From NCBI GenBank assembly GCA_913049535.1, contig CAJWYF010000001.1:1-64000 (forward strand): 64,000 nt of DNA, in the 5' to 3' direction. The stretch comes from an uncultured Synechococcus sp. Lineage in GTDB: Bacteria > Cyanobacteriota > Cyanobacteriia > PCC-6307 > Cyanobiaceae. The first letter of the stretch is position 1. Each line of letters opens with the position of its first letter. The position numbers and the translations under genes were made by a program. Shown here one piece after another: positions 21,874-31,882 of the stretch. The notes below the pieces were generated by a model. That model had not been told where the DNA came from and ran no database searches. It worked only from the letters and a program-made list of their open reading frames with translations.

Positions 21874-22914
21874 TCACGGGCGTGGGGTCAACGTGCGCGG
21901 GCCCAGCGGATGGTCCGCATGGGGGTAGGTGGCGTGGTGATGGTGATGATCCTGAGCGTTGGCGATCGGTACACCATCGGGCTGACAGGCTCCTGTGCAC
22001 TCGTTTTCACAGAGCTGACAGGGCTCTCCCAGGCCTTCGACGTGGTGATGGTGACTGTGCTGGGGAGCACCAACCTCCGCTTCAAAACCGAGCACCTGCT
22101 GGCGGTATTTGCACAGCGAGCAATTCATCGCGGTGTCGCCGCGGATCACCTCTTCCACCCGCTCCTTGAAGGTCTCGATCACCAGGGGGTGATCACCCAG
22201 GTAGCTCGCCTGGAGCATCTCCACCTCGGGATGATCCGCTGCGACCCGCTCGCTGTGCTGGCGAATGCGACTGACCAGCACCCCTGAAAAGAGGAAGTAA
22301 GGGAACACGATGATGCGGCGAAAGCCCAGCTTCACGACGTGGCGCAGTCCAGGCTCCACCAAGGGGAAGGTGACCCCGGAGTAGACGGTTTCGCCCCAGC
22401 CAAAGCCAAAGCCCTCGACCAGCATCCGCGTCACCTTGGCCACATTGGAGTTGGCATCGGGGTCGGATGAGCCCCGTCCCACCACCACCAGCAACGTGTC
22501 ACTGAGGGGGACCGTCTGCTTGGCCCCATCCAGGCACTCCTGAATCCTTGCCGCCGCTGCCTGGATCATCTTGAGGTCCACGCCCAGCTCGCGGCCGTAG
22601 TCCACCTTCAGGCCGGTTTCAGCGCTGTAGGTGTTGAGCACGGAGGGGATGTCGTTCTTGGCATGACCAGCGGCGAACAACATTCCAGGCACCGCCAGGA
22701 CACGGGTGACTCCCTGCTGCCGCAGGCTTTCAAGGCCGTCCCGCAGGATCGGCCGGGCGAATTCCAGATAGCCATGGGCCACCGGTAGCTCTGGCATCTG
22801 TTGCCGCAAGCCGGCGGCGAGGTGGGCGAATTCATCAACAGCCAGCCGGTTGCGGCTGCCGTGGCCGCAGATGAGGACCCCAAGCCCTGGAATGCTGCTC
22901 AACAGGCTCGACAT
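21874..22914 (-). CDS. cbiX: CbiX-type sirohydrochlorin chelatase with Cys/His-rich tail
   Basis: A 346-residue class II chelatase with two CbiX repeats. The first opens LGVLICGHGSRNRLAVDEFA, the second contains LLVVVGRGSSDPDAN, and the metal-binding region includes LFAAGHAKNDIPSVL. It would insert Co2+ or Fe2+ into sirohydrochlorin for cobalamin or siroheme. From about residue 260 it has a tail with CSLCKYRQQVLGFE, the cluster SHHHHVEG, CQLCENECTGAC and DHHHHHATYPHADH. The tail probably binds metal or an Fe-S centre. It is followed upstream by the oxidoreductase gene on the same strand. Confidence 0.9.
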   Translation of the reverse strand: MSSLLSSIPGLGVLICGHGSRNRLAVDEFAHLAAGLRQQMPELPVAHGYLEFARPILRDGLESLRQQGVTRVLAVPGMLFAAGHAKNDIPSVLNTYSAETGLKVDYGRELGVDLKMIQAAAARIQECLDGAKQTVPLSDTLLVVVGRGSSDPDANSNVAKVTRMLVEGFGFGWGETVYSGVTFPLVEPGLRHVVKLGFRRIIVFPYFLFSGVLVSRIRQHSERVAADHPEVEMLQASYLGDHPLVIETFKERVEEVIRGDTAMNCSLCKYRQQVLGFEAEVGAPQHSHHHHVEGLGEPCQLCENECTGACQPDGVPIANAQDHHHHHATYPHADHPLGPRTLTPRP

Positions 22915-22961
22915 GACAGTGGATCACTGTCAGGACGCTACCTCCTGACTTTGATTGACGA

Positions 22962-24071
22962 TCAACCAGCCAGCGAAACGCTGCGTTGGCTTTCGTGGCT
23001 GACCAGACAGGCATCCATCGCCTGCTGGGCTGCCAGACCCTCCAGCAGTCCGGGCACCATGGGCCGGCGCTGTCGCACCGCTTCTGCCCACCAGCCCTGC
23101 AGACGGGAGACCGGAGCGATGCGGCCATCCTCCCAGCTGCGCTGGAAACTCAAGGATGGATCCGGAGGAAGTGGGGCCAGCGGTTCCCCCTGCCGTGATC
23201 CTTGAAGCGAAAAGCCGTGCACATAATCCTTCTGGTTGGCGCTGCCCAGCACCAACGTCCCTGCTGAGCCGTAGATCTCAAGCCAGCAGCCGCGCCCCTG
23301 CCGCGCGGTGGAGGCCAGGGCTACCTGGGCAGGCAGGCAGTGGCGGGCCCCATCCCAATGGGGTTCCAGTTCCAGCTGCAGAAAGGCGGTGTCGGCCGCA
23401 TCCACCGCCCCCATGCCTTGGCCATTGGGTCGCGGCCGCTCCTCAATGGCGACAGCCAGCTGGGCCTGCAGCTGGCGTACGGGTCCCACAAGCCAAGCCA
23501 ACATGTCGAACGCATGGCTCCCCAGGGCCCCGAGCACGCCGCCGCCTTCCTGGCGCTGTGAATACCAGTTCCAGGCCCTCTCGGGGTTGGCCCTGCTGCC
23601 CATGAGCCAGTCAAAGCGCAGCAGCCAGGGATCGCCCACCCAGCCCTGCTGCAGCATCAGCGAAAGCTGCTGAAAAGCCGGTACGGCCCGGTATTCGAAA
23701 TTCACCGCGCAGATGCAGCCTTGGGCCAGGGCCAATCGCTCCAGCTCGGCTGCTTCATGGGCACTCAGCGCAACGGGCTTTTCAAGCAGCAGGTGCTTGC
23801 CTGCCTGCAGGGCCTGTTGGGCGAGTGAGAACCTGGCCGCAGGCGGGGTGGCGATCACCACAGCCTCCACGGCTGGGTCATGCAGCAGAGCCTGGAAATC
23901 ATCGGTGCCAGGCAATGCAGCGGCCGCGGCGGCCTGTTCCACGCGTTCGCGGCGCGGATGCCAGAGGGCGACGGGCTCGGTGGCGGCGCAGGCCCGCAAG
24001 GCGGGCAGATGAACCTTCTCACCAAAGCCCAGGCCAGCAACGGCAACCCCAAGTGGTCTCGGCTGGTGCAT
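22962..24071 (-). CDS. Gfo/Idh/MocA-family oxidoreductase
   Basis: A 369-residue NAD(P)-dependent oxidoreductase. The Rossmann motif VAVAGLGFGEKVHLPALRA is near the N-terminus and the family EKP motif is in LLLEKPVALSAHEA. The C-terminal domain begins around WLLRFDWLMGS. The substrate is probably a sugar or polyol derivative but is not evident. The start at 24071 (MHQPRPLG) is preferred over an upstream Met at 24104, since it overlaps the preceding stop by one base (TGATG). It belongs to the accD operon. Confidence 0.88.
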   Translation of the reverse strand: MHQPRPLGVAVAGLGFGEKVHLPALRACAATEPVALWHPRRERVEQAAAAAALPGTDDFQALLHDPAVEAVVIATPPAARFSLAQQALQAGKHLLLEKPVALSAHEAAELERLALAQGCICAVNFEYRAVPAFQQLSLMLQQGWVGDPWLLRFDWLMGSRANPERAWNWYSQRQEGGGVLGALGSHAFDMLAWLVGPVRQLQAQLAVAIEERPRPNGQGMGAVDAADTAFLQLELEPHWDGARHCLPAQVALASTARQGRGCWLEIYGSAGTLVLGSANQKDYVHGFSLQGSRQGEPLAPLPPDPSLSFQRSWEDGRIAPVSRLQGWWAEAVRQRRPMVPGLLEGLAAQQAMDACLVSHESQRSVSLAG

Positions 24072-24457
24072 CAGGCCAGCCCCCGCTCGCGCGCCGCGCT
24101 GCACACCTCATGGATCACCGACCCGATCAGGGCATCATCAGCAGCAATCTCCCATTCCTGCTTAAGGCGAGGCAGTCCGTTGACCTGAAGGTCGCGAAAG
24201 CGACTGGTGCCGCAATCGATCGCCATCACGTACAGCTCACCGGGTCGTTGCTCACCGTCTTCCCCAGCGGCCGGCGTGAAACGGCTCAGCACAGTCAGCT
24301 CACCGCGGCGGTTCAGTCGCAGGCTGCCGCTGTCCCACCATTGCTGACCTTCCTGAGTGGCTGGCACTTCGATCCATTCCACCGGTGCAGCCCAGAGAGG
24401 CTGAATGGGCATCAACAACAGCAGGGCCAGTAGTGCCTGCAGCAGGGTGGTGATCAT
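24071..24457 (-). CDS. Secreted or lipid-anchored small conserved protein, unknown function
   Basis: A 128-residue protein with a clear N-terminal signal peptide ([18 protein letters not shown], cleavage near WAA-P). The mature part includes [20 protein letters not shown] recognise no family beyond its resemblance to exported proteins of unknown function in marine Synechococcus. It overlaps accD by four bases (ATGA) and the oxidoreductase by one base, so it sits mid-operon. Confidence 0.7.
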   Translation of the reverse strand: MITTLLQALLALLLLMPIQPLWAAPVEWIEVPATQEGQQWWDSGSLRLNRRGELTVLSRFTPAAGEDGEQRPGELYVMAIDCGTSRFRDLQVNGLPRLKQEWEIAADDALIGSVIHEVCSAARERGLA

Positions 24458-25329
24458 GCGGTGACAGGCAATCCCTGGTGGTGTAGCTGCAGCAGGCTGG
24501 CGAGCGTCTCGCGTAGCCGGGTGCGTGGAACGATCAGGTCCACAAAACCGTGGTCCTGTAGATATTCCGCTGTCTGGAAATCGTCGGGGAGCTTCTCGCG
24601 CAGCGTTTGCTCGATGACGCGTCGACCAGCGAACCCGATCAGGGCCTTGGGTTCAGCCAGGATCAGATCGCCCAGCATCGCGAAGCTGGCCGTCACCCCA
24701 CCGGTGGTGGGGTGCGTCAGCAGCGGGAGATAGAGCAGCTGCCTGGAGCGATGCCGCTCCAGGGCCCCGGAGATCTTGGCCATCTGCATCAAGCTGAGCA
24801 TGCCTTCTTGCATGCGGGCGCCGCCGCTGGCACAGACCACGAGCACCGGTAGACCTTGCTCAGTAGCCGTTTCGATCAGCCTGGTGAGCTTCTCGCCCAC
24901 CACCGAGCCCATGCTGCCCCCCATGAAGCGGAAGTCCATGACGCCGACGGCGATTGATCGGCCCTCCAGCTGGCCGATGCCGCAAATCACTGCATCGCGC
25001 AGACCGGTGCTGCGTTGGCTGTCCTTGATGCGATCGGCATAGGCGCGCCGATCCTTGAAGGCCAATGGGTCGACGGGACTGAGTTCGCTGTCGATCGGTT
25101 GGAAACTGCCGGCATCGAGCAGCAGACGCAGGCGCTCGGCACTGTCAACGCGGTGGTGATAGCCGCAGGCGGCACAGACGCTGGCATTGGCCAGGAGGTC
25201 CTTGCGGTAGACAACCTCTCCGCATTCGGGGCATTTGCTCCAAAGACCGTCACCGTCTTCCGGTTCAGGGGTCGGTCGCAGGGCCGGTGTGGTCTTGCGA
25301 CGATCAGCGAACCAGTCCAGCAGTGACAC
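24454..25329 (-). CDS. accD: Acetyl-CoA carboxylase carboxyltransferase subunit beta
   Basis: A 291-residue subunit of the carboxyltransferase that makes malonyl-CoA for fatty acid synthesis. The N-terminal zinc ribbon is visible as [13 protein letters not shown] followed by CAACGYHHR at about residues 34-59. The crotonase-like domain contains [20 protein letters not shown]. Length is normal. The partner accA is not in the window. The gene leads a three-gene overlapping operon. Confidence 0.96.
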   Translation of the reverse strand: MSLLDWFADRRKTTPALRPTPEPEDGDGLWSKCPECGEVVYRKDLLANASVCAACGYHHRVDSAERLRLLLDAGSFQPIDSELSPVDPLAFKDRRAYADRIKDSQRSTGLRDAVICGIGQLEGRSIAVGVMDFRFMGGSMGSVVGEKLTRLIETATEQGLPVLVVCASGGARMQEGMLSLMQMAKISGALERHRSRQLLYLPLLTHPTTGGVTASFAMLGDLILAEPKALIGFAGRRVIEQTLREKLPDDFQTAEYLQDHGFVDLIVPRTRLRETLASLLQLHHQGLPVTA

Positions 25330-25353
25330 AGCGCTTTCCTCCTGTGCCCCCCA

Positions 25354-26181
25354 TTAAACGCCCAGACGATCGGGCTGAATCAGCAACTTCCCGATGGGGT
25401 CGGCGGCGATCCAGCTCAGCACGCCTCCAGCAGCGAGAAATGGGCCGAAGGGAAAGGGCTGGCGTGGCCCCAGCCGCCCGCTGAGGCGTCCGGCCACACC
25501 AAAGAGCGCCCCCAGCAGCACGGCAGAGGCGATGGCGACCCCGAGGCCTTTGAGACCAAGCCATGCCCCAAGCAGCGCTGCCAACTTGGCATCGCCAAGC
25601 CCGAGCGCCGGCATGCCAAGGAGGCGTTCGGCGCCGGCGCTGATGCTTTCAAAGGCCAGCAGGCCGATGGCTGCAGCCGTGGCATGCCACAGCAGCAGCT
25701 CAGCAGCCTGGCCCTGCAGTGCGCCGAGGGCAGCACTGAGCAGCAGACCGCTGACCACTCCCCAGCGGCACAGCGGTTCAGGAAGTCGCATCGTGCGAGC
25801 GTCGATCAAGGCCAGCGGCAGCAGCCAACTCAGCAACATCCCGCCGGCGAGCAGGTTGAGCAGCGGCGGCAGCTCCCCCATCCGACCAGCACCTGGCAGG
25901 GTCAGCAGAACCCAGAGGCCGGCGCTGAGCAGCTCCACAGCGGGGTATTGAACGCTGATCGGAGCACTGCAGAAGCCGCAGCGGCCACGCAGCAGAAGCC
26001 AGCTCAGCAGGGGAATGTTGTGGAACCAGGGCAGATCATGGCCGCAATGGGGACAGTGACTGCCTGGCCAGACGACCGACTCATCACGCGGCAGACGCCA
26101 GACCACGACGTTGAGAAAGCTGCCGACACAGAGACCCAGCAGGGTGGCGATCAGCACCAGCATTGGCGGGGACAGGCTCAT
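25354..26181 (-). CDS. pilD: Prepilin peptidase/N-methyltransferase (PilD-type)
   Basis: A 275-residue polytopic membrane protease that cleaves and methylates type IV prepilins. The N-terminal GSFLNVVVWRLPRD motif, two CxxC pairs (CPHCGHDLPWFHNIPLLSWL, then CGFCSAPISVQYP) and the two catalytic Asp sites (LIDARTMRLPEPL and GLGDAKLAALLG) are all present. The enzyme therefore looks functional. It overlaps the preceding 96-residue gene by four bases (ATGA). Confidence 0.94.
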   Translation of the reverse strand: MSLSPPMLVLIATLLGLCVGSFLNVVVWRLPRDESVVWPGSHCPHCGHDLPWFHNIPLLSWLLLRGRCGFCSAPISVQYPAVELLSAGLWVLLTLPGAGRMGELPPLLNLLAGGMLLSWLLPLALIDARTMRLPEPLCRWGVVSGLLLSAALGALQGQAAELLLWHATAAAIGLLAFESISAGAERLLGMPALGLGDAKLAALLGAWLGLKGLGVAIASAVLLGALFGVAGRLSGRLGPRQPFPFGPFLAAGGVLSWIAADPIGKLLIQPDRLGV

Positions 26182-26468
26182 CGACGTGAGCGACTGCGAC
26201 CGTGGGCCCTGGGCCGCAACAGATCAAGTTCGAGGAATTGTTCAGTGGGCAGCAACACGGGTGCCTCAAAGACAACGCGGCCGCTGCCGTCTCGTGATGC
26301 GATCACCACCCCAATTGGTTCAGGGCGAAGGCCGAAGCGTTCTAGATGATCGAGATACAGACGTCGTCCGATCTGCACCATCCGTGAAAGTTGATCAGGT
26401 GCCCACCTCGCGGGCCCGGGATCAACGGCGCCACTGGCCCCGCGTATCGCAAAAGAGGGCATTGTCAC
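26178..26468 (-). CDS. Conserved hypothetical protein, 96 aa
   Basis: A small soluble protein with LSRMVQIGRRLYLDHLERFG, VGVVIASRD-like and LPTEQFLELDLL segments and a very basic C-terminus. I do not recognise a family. It overlaps pilD by four bases (ATGA), which supports that it is translated. It lies 33 bases downstream of the prk stop on the same strand. Confidence 0.65.
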   Translation of the reverse strand: MTMPSFAIRGASGAVDPGPARWAPDQLSRMVQIGRRLYLDHLERFGLRPEPIGVVIASRDGSGRVVFEAPVLLPTEQFLELDLLRPRAHGRSRSRR

Positions 26469-26501
26469 GCCCGCACCATAGCTGGAGCGGGCGTAATTGG
26501 A

Positions 26502-27404
26502 TCAAGCCTGAGCGCGCTTTTCTTCAATCATTCGGTGAATGATCGGGGTGAGGATCAGCTCCATGGCGAAGCCCATCTTTCCGCCGTTGACAACGATGGA
26601 GGTGGGGCTGGACATGAAGGAGTCGTGGATCATGTTCAGCAGGTAGGAGAAGTCAATCCCCCACTTTTCACGGGCACCCTTGCGGAAGTGGATGATCACG
26701 AAGCTTTCATCCGGGGTGGGAATGTTGCGGCAGATGAACGGGTTGGAGGTGTCAACCGTGGGGACGCGCTGGAAGTTGATGTCCGTGCGGCTGAACTGGG
26801 GGCAGATGTGGTTGATGTAATCCGGCATGCGGCGCAGGATTGTGTCAACAATGGCCTCTGCTGAGTAGCCCCGTTCAGCATTGTCGCGGTGAATCTTCTG
26901 GATCCACTCCAGGTTGGTGATGGGCACCACACCCACCAGCAGGTCAGCTAGTGAGGCCACGTCGTAGCCGTCGCCAACCACGCCACCGTGCAGGCCTTCG
27001 TAGAAGAGCAGGTCAGTGCCGCTGGGAATGGGCTCCCATGGGGTGAACTGACCAGGGCCCAGGTCGGTGCCGAGACGCGCGTTGTGCTCTGTGGCCTCCT
27101 CGGGGCTGTGGAGGTAGTAGCGCTTCTCACCACCACCGGTCTTGCCGTAACTGCGGAACAGCTCCTCGAGCTTGTCGAAGCAGTTGGCCTCCGGACCGAA
27201 GTGGGAGAAGTTCTCACCGGCAGCCAGGGCCTGCTTCATGGCCTCTTTCATGGCCATGCGCTCGTAGCGGTGGTAGCTGTCGCCTTCCACCACAGCAGGG
27301 GTGATGCCCTCACGGGCAAAGATGTGCTCGAACGCCCGCTTCACGGTGCTGGTGCCGGCGCCGGACGAACCGGTTACCGCAACGATCGGGTGGAGGGAGG
27401 ACAT
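26502..27404 (-). CDS. prk: Phosphoribulokinase
   Basis: A 300-residue Calvin-cycle kinase converting ribulose-5-phosphate to RuBP. The P-loop VTGSSGAGTSTVK is at residues 10-22, followed by VVEGDSYHRY and LLFYEGLHGGVVG. It lacks the pair of regulatory cysteines of the plant/GAPDH-CP12-type enzyme near the P-loop, and its sequence and length are closer to the proteobacterial PrkB type. This type is usual in alpha-cyanobacteria. It lies 51 bases downstream of leuB. Confidence 0.95.
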   Translation of the reverse strand: MSSLHPIVAVTGSSGAGTSTVKRAFEHIFAREGITPAVVEGDSYHRYERMAMKEAMKQALAAGENFSHFGPEANCFDKLEELFRSYGKTGGGEKRYYLHSPEEATEHNARLGTDLGPGQFTPWEPIPSGTDLLFYEGLHGGVVGDGYDVASLADLLVGVVPITNLEWIQKIHRDNAERGYSAEAIVDTILRRMPDYINHICPQFSRTDINFQRVPTVDTSNPFICRNIPTPDESFVIIHFRKGAREKWGIDFSYLLNMIHDSFMSSPTSIVVNGGKMGFAMELILTPIIHRMIEEKRAQA

Positions 27405-27455
27405 CGCGTAGCAGAGCTGGCTCGGGGGAGTTTGCCAGAAGGTCGTCCGATTTGG

Positions 27456-28538
27456 TCAGCCCAACGCCGCCAGCAGCGCATCACCCATCGCGGCGCACCC
27501 CACGGCGCTGCAGCCCTCGGCCATCAGATCACCGGTGCGCAGGCCCTGGGCCAGCACCTGCTCCACCGCGGCTTCCAGGCTTGCGGCTGCGGCCTCTTGG
27601 GCCAGCCCCACGCGCAGCATCATCGCGGCAGAGAGCACCATGGCCAGGGGGTTGGCTTTGTCCTCTCCAGCAATGTCAGGCGCCGAGCCGTGCACGGGTT
27701 CAAACAGTCCCGGTCCTTCGCTGCCCAGCGAGGCTGAGGGCAGCATGCCAATGGAGCCGGTGAGCATGGCGGCCTCATCGCTGAGGATGTCACCAAAGAG
27801 GTTGCCGGTGAGCAATACATCGAACTGGCGCGGATTGCGCACCAGCTGCATGGCGGCGTTATCGACATACATGTGGCTCACCGTCACAGCGCTGTAGTCC
27901 CCGGCCATGGCATCGACCCGTTCACGCCAGAGCTGGCTCACATCCAGCACGTTGGCTTTATCCACCGAGCAGAGGCGCCCTTGACGCTGGGCGGCCAGAT
28001 CAAAGGCCACCCTGGCGATCCGATCAATCTCCGTGCTGCTGTAGGTCATCGTGTTGAAACCCCGCTCCTCGCCGCTGTCCGTGCGGACGCGTCCTTTGGG
28101 CTGGCCGAAATAGATCCCGCCGGTGAGCTCGCGCACCACCATCAGGTCCACCCCGCTGATCACCTCTTCTCGCAAGCTGCTGGCGCCGATCAGGGCAGGA
28201 ACAATCTTGACGGGGCGAAGGTTGGCAAAGAGTTCCATGCCGGCCCGCAGGGCCAGCAGGCCTGATTCGGGGCGTTTCTCGCGCGGCAGGTTGTCGTACT
28301 GGGGACCGCCGATGGCAGCCAGCAGCACGGCATCAGCGCTGCGGCAGGCATCCAGGGTGCTCGCTGGCAGTGGCTCGCCGCAGGCATCAATTGCTGCACC
28401 ACCAACGGGCTGCGAATCAAAACTGAGGGAGAAACGATGCTTTACAGCAACGGCCTCGAGCAGTTTCACAGCCACCGCTGTGATCTCTGGTCCGATGCCG
28501 TCGCCGGCCAGGAGTGTGATGCGGTAGCTGCTCATCAA
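27456..28538 (-). CDS. leuB: 3-isopropylmalate dehydrogenase
   Basis: A 360-residue NAD-dependent decarboxylating dehydrogenase of leucine synthesis. Visible blocks are [20 protein letters not shown], LLRAxxE-type [25 protein letters not shown], the [14 protein letters not shown] metal/substrate site and [12 protein letters not shown]. Length is standard. It lies between lpxD and prk on the same strand. Confidence 0.96.
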   Translation of the reverse strand: MMSSYRITLLAGDGIGPEITAVAVKLLEAVAVKHRFSLSFDSQPVGGAAIDACGEPLPASTLDACRSADAVLLAAIGGPQYDNLPREKRPESGLLALRAGMELFANLRPVKIVPALIGASSLREEVISGVDLMVVRELTGGIYFGQPKGRVRTDSGEERGFNTMTYSSTEIDRIARVAFDLAAQRQGRLCSVDKANVLDVSQLWRERVDAMAGDYSAVTVSHMYVDNAAMQLVRNPRQFDVLLTGNLFGDILSDEAAMLTGSIGMLPSASLGSEGPGLFEPVHGSAPDIAGEDKANPLAMVLSAAMMLRVGLAQEAAAASLEAAVEQVLAQGLRTGDLMAEGCSAVGCAAMGDALLAALG

Positions 28539-28575
28539 TGGCCCGAAAACCGATCGCTGAACTTATCGCGCCGCT

Positions 28576-29622
28576 TCATGCATCACTGAGTTTGCGCAAG
28601 GTACGTGCCATCTCCGGCAACTTGTTGAACGCGGCTGAACAGCGCAGCCAGAGGCGATTCGGAATGGCTGGGTAGCCACTTACCACCTCCCCGGCAGCCA
28701 CCTCGCCATGGATGCCCGACTTGCTTGAGGCGATGGCGCGATCGCCAATCACCGCCCGGTTGGCCACGCCCACCTGCCCGGCCAGGATCACGCCGTCACC
28801 CAGACGGGCCCCGCCGGCGATGCCCACCTGAGAAGCCATGGCGCAGCCACGGCCGGTCACCACGCCGTGGCCCACCTGCACCAGGTTGTCGATCTTGGTG
28901 CCGGCGCCGATACGGGTTTCTCCCACCGATGGCCGATCGATCGTCGAACCGCAGCCCACCTCGACCCCGTCCTCCAGCACCACTTGGCCGGTCTGGGGCA
29001 TCTTGCGCCAACCGGAGGCGGTGGGAACAAAGCCAAAACCCTCCGAGCCGACGACGGCGGTGGAATGCACCACGCAGCCCCGTCCCAGGCGACTGCCGGG
29101 ATGCAGCACGGCATTGGCATGCAATTCGCAGCCCTCGGCGATCACCACATCGCTGTAAATCACAACGCCTGGATGCACCACAGAGCCGGCGCCAACCTGC
29201 ACATCAGCAGCGATCACCGCCCGGGCGCCCACATGCACTCCCTCGCCCAGGTTGGCTGCCGGATCGACCACTGCACTGGGGTGGATGCCTGGTGGCAAGA
29301 CCTGAGGGGGATGCAGCGCCTCGAGGGCCTCAGCAAAACCCAGCCGGGGGTCCTTCAGCGCCACCCAGGCGATGCCGCGCTCGCTGGCCCGCTGCTGAAC
29401 GTCGGGATCGAGAGGCAGCAGCAGGGCGCTGGCGCCCGTGCTCTCCAACGCCTTGATTAAGGCATTGCCCGGCTCAAGGAAGCTGAGCTGGCCGTCGCCG
29501 GCTTGATGCAACGCGGCTGCACCGCTCAACTCTGGATCCGTGCCCTGGTGTTGGGGCTGGCCCTCGACCCCGGACAAGCGCTGGAGAAGGGTGCTGAAGC
29601 GCATGGCCGCCGCGTCGCTCAA
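28576..29622 (-). CDS. lpxD: UDP-3-O-(3-hydroxyacyl)glucosamine N-acyltransferase
   Basis: A 348-residue lipid A pathway acyltransferase. An N-terminal uridine-binding domain (residues 1-105) is followed by a left-handed beta-helix of hexapeptide repeats from about residue 107 ([20 protein letters not shown]) to 315. The catalytic His lies in the [20 protein letters not shown] region. It overlaps proB by four bases. The presence of lpxD indicates an outer membrane with lipid A. Confidence 0.94.
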   Translation of the reverse strand: MSDAAAMRFSTLLQRLSGVEGQPQHQGTDPELSGAAALHQAGDGQLSFLEPGNALIKALESTGASALLLPLDPDVQQRASERGIAWVALKDPRLGFAEALEALHPPQVLPPGIHPSAVVDPAANLGEGVHVGARAVIAADVQVGAGSVVHPGVVIYSDVVIAEGCELHANAVLHPGSRLGRGCVVHSTAVVGSEGFGFVPTASGWRKMPQTGQVVLEDGVEVGCGSTIDRPSVGETRIGAGTKIDNLVQVGHGVVTGRGCAMASQVGIAGGARLGDGVILAGQVGVANRAVIGDRAIASSKSGIHGEVAAGEVVSGYPAIPNRLWLRCSAAFNKLPEMARTLRKLSDA

Positions 29623-30758
29623 AGGGGCGGCGGGATCGTAGGTCCCCCCGGCGGAGCGGTGATGACCAATTGGTCACGGTGCACCACGACCCCATTGAGT
29701 TCGGAATCAACCGTTCGGCTGATCGTCCCTGAGCGCAGCCCGAGGATGCGTTGCAGCGTGCTGGAGCTGCAGCTGCTCAGCCCCCGTCCCAGCTCCTGGC
29801 CGCCGCTGCCAAGAATGCGCAGTGGAGCCTGAGTGTCGAAGTCGCCCTCCATCGAGCGCACACCAACCGCCAGCAGCGAAGCCCCTTGCTCCAGCAGGGC
29901 GCGCTCGGCTCCGGCATCCACCTGCACCTGACCTTGGGGAACCAAGGCATGGGCCAGCCAGCCCTTGCGATCGGAGATCGGCTCAGGACTTGGCAGGAAG
30001 CGGGTGCCGTGGCTCGCGCCCTGCAGCAGTTGCTCGATCAGACCAGGGTCACGGCCGTCGGCCAGACGGACCGCGATGCCACTGGCTGTGGCGATGCGTG
30101 CTGCTGCCAGTTTTGTCGTCATGCCGCCGGTGCCCCAGCGGCCGCCATCGCCGGCACCTTTGCTGAGGGCTTCGAGTTCATTCAGGCTGCGCACCACGCT
30201 GATCGGCCTGGCATCGGCATGGCTGCGCGGATCAGCGGAGTAGAGCCGATCGACATCGGTGAGCAGGATCAGCTCATCGGCCTTGATGGCTACGGCCACC
30301 AGGGCTGAGAGCGTGTCGTTGTCTCCAAAGCGGAGCTCTTCGGTGGCGAGAGTGTCGTTTTCGTTGATGATCGGGACCACCCCCCACTCCAACAGCTGTT
30401 GCAGGGTGCGGCTGGCCTGCAGGAAACGGCGGCGGGAGGCCAGATCACCGCGGGTCAGGAGCACCTGGGCCACCGTCTGGCCATGGGGCCGGAAAGCCCG
30501 GTCATAAAGACCCATCAGTTGGCCTTGGCCGATGGCAGCGGCGGCTTGTAGCTCCTCCACCAGCTCCGGCCTCTGGTTGTGTTGCAGCTCCCGGCAACCC
30601 AGTCCCACCGCACCGCTGGTGACCAGGACCACCCCGTTGCCGCGCTGGCGTTCGGCGCTCAGGTGACGAGCAAGATCAGCCACAAAGGCTTCCGTGTTCA
30701 GCCCTTGACGACCACGCAGCAGGCTGGTGCCCACCTTCACCACGAGGGTGCGGCTCAT
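29619..30758 (-). CDS. proB: Glutamate 5-kinase
   Basis: A 379-residue enzyme for the first step of proline synthesis. The amino-acid-kinase domain starts [13 protein letters not shown] and includes [20 protein letters not shown] and [14 protein letters not shown]-terminal PUA domain covers about residues 270-360. The start at 30758 (MSRTLVV) is chosen because it overlaps the YqeG stop by four bases (ATGA) and the longer version adds only a basic leader inside YqeG. It also overlaps lpxD downstream. Confidence 0.95.
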   Translation of the reverse strand: MSRTLVVKVGTSLLRGRQGLNTEAFVADLARHLSAERQRGNGVVLVTSGAVGLGCRELQHNQRPELVEELQAAAAIGQGQLMGLYDRAFRPHGQTVAQVLLTRGDLASRRRFLQASRTLQQLLEWGVVPIINENDTLATEELRFGDNDTLSALVAVAIKADELILLTDVDRLYSADPRSHADARPISVVRSLNELEALSKGAGDGGRWGTGGMTTKLAAARIATASGIAVRLADGRDPGLIEQLLQGASHGTRFLPSPEPISDRKGWLAHALVPQGQVQVDAGAERALLEQGASLLAVGVRSMEGDFDTQAPLRILGSGGQELGRGLSSCSSSTLQRILGLRSGTISRTVDSELNGVVVHRDQLVITAPPGGPTIPPPL

Positions 30759-31285
30759 GACTGGGGCAGACCGCTGTCGACGCGGGCTCCACACCAGCGC
30801 GCGATGGTGCGCTCACCCCGTTGCAAACGATCATGGCGGCAGGGGCTGCCATCGGCGGCCACGGGCCGCACCAACACGGTGAACAACCCCAGACGGTTTC
30901 CCGCGAGCACGTCGGTGAAGACCCGATCACCGATCAGTGCCACCTGCTCTGCCGGAAGTTGCAGTTGCTGCAGCACCAGGCGCAGCGGTCCTCGGCGAGG
31001 TTTTCCCGCTGCTGCGGTGTAGGGCAGCTCGAAGGCATTGGCGACGGCAGCAATACGCCGGCGGCTGGGGTTGTTGCTGAACAGATGCAGCTGCAGCTGC
31101 TGCCGCGCTGCATGGACCCAGCGCACCACACACTCCGGCATCGCCTGGCTGTGGCGTGGCAGGAGGGTGCAGTCCACATCGAGCACCAACGCCTTGATGC
31201 CCTGATCGAGGAACACCTCCAGCGGCAGATCGCAGAGGCTTCCTGTTGCCACCCATGTGGGTTCCAGCAGCCGGCGCACGCTCAA
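30755..31285 (-). CDS. YqeG-family HAD-IIIA phosphatase
   Basis: A 176-residue haloacid-dehalogenase-fold phosphatase. Motif I is ALVLDVDCTLLPR (DxD at about residues 36-38), the second motif is LFSNN, and the C-terminal metal site is LIGDRVFTDVLAGNRLGL. The substrate is unknown; eukaryotic relatives act on phosphatidylglycerophosphate, so a role in membrane lipid synthesis is possible. It is translationally coupled on both sides. Confidence 0.9.
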   Translation of the reverse strand: MSVRRLLEPTWVATGSLCDLPLEVFLDQGIKALVLDVDCTLLPRHSQAMPECVVRWVHAARQQLQLHLFSNNPSRRRIAAVANAFELPYTAAAGKPRRGPLRLVLQQLQLPAEQVALIGDRVFTDVLAGNRLGLFTVLVRPVAADGSPCRHDRLQRGERTIARWCGARVDSGLPQS

Positions 31286-31830
31286 TCCTGAGTCTCCCGA
31301 TCATCCAGTTCAGCTTCGATGCGGGGTTGGACCCGCTCGAATTCCTCCCCTTCCACCAGATGAGCGTGCCCGTTCTCCATTCGGGCCACCACAAAGAAGG
31401 GATCGAGCGGGATGTAGAGGCCGTATTCCTGTTGGGCCACCAGGAAGCTCACCAGCAGCTCATAGGTTTCAGCATCGTCGTCATCGTCCTCCTCGCCCTC
31501 TAGATCCAGATCCTCAGGGTCGGGCTCATCCAGCTCACCGGCGACAGTCAGGGTCACCGCTGAGCGCACCAAGTTGAGTTCGTGCTCCTGGAGCACCACC
31601 TCAGCTGTGGATAGAACCGGTTCGCTGGCATCGGTGGGATCCATCAGCTCAGGCTCCTCGCTATCGCTGAGCCGAAACAGGCAGACCGGCGTGTCTACGG
31701 GCGTCAGCAAGGCGTAGTCCTGGCCATCGAGGGGAATCAGCTGCTCGAGGAAGCAGAGCAGTTCACGGCCCTGGTCATCTTTGACCACAACGGTGGGGAC
31801 TTCGCCGGATCCAGTGATGGCGTCGCTCAT
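31282..31830 (-). CDS. DUF3727 (and DUF1292-like) protein
   Basis: A 182-residue acidic protein. An N-terminal DUF1292-like part (PTVVVKDDQGRELLCFLEQL) is followed by a linker with a run of Asp/Glu around residues 110-120, and a C-terminal block EYGLYIPLDPFFVVARMENG that I associate with DUF3727. The start at 31830 (MSDAITGSG) is chosen over 31866 because the extension is unlike the family. It overlaps YqeG by four bases. Confidence 0.8.
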   Translation of the reverse strand: MSDAITGSGEVPTVVVKDDQGRELLCFLEQLIPLDGQDYALLTPVDTPVCLFRLSDSEEPELMDPTDASEPVLSTAEVVLQEHELNLVRSAVTLTVAGELDEPDPEDLDLEGEEDDDDDAETYELLVSFLVAQQEYGLYIPLDPFFVVARMENGHAHLVEGEEFERVQPRIEAELDDRETQD

Positions 31831-31882
31831 GGCAGGGGCACGATCGATGACAGCTTCCCTCAGCACCTGCCAGCTGCCAGCG

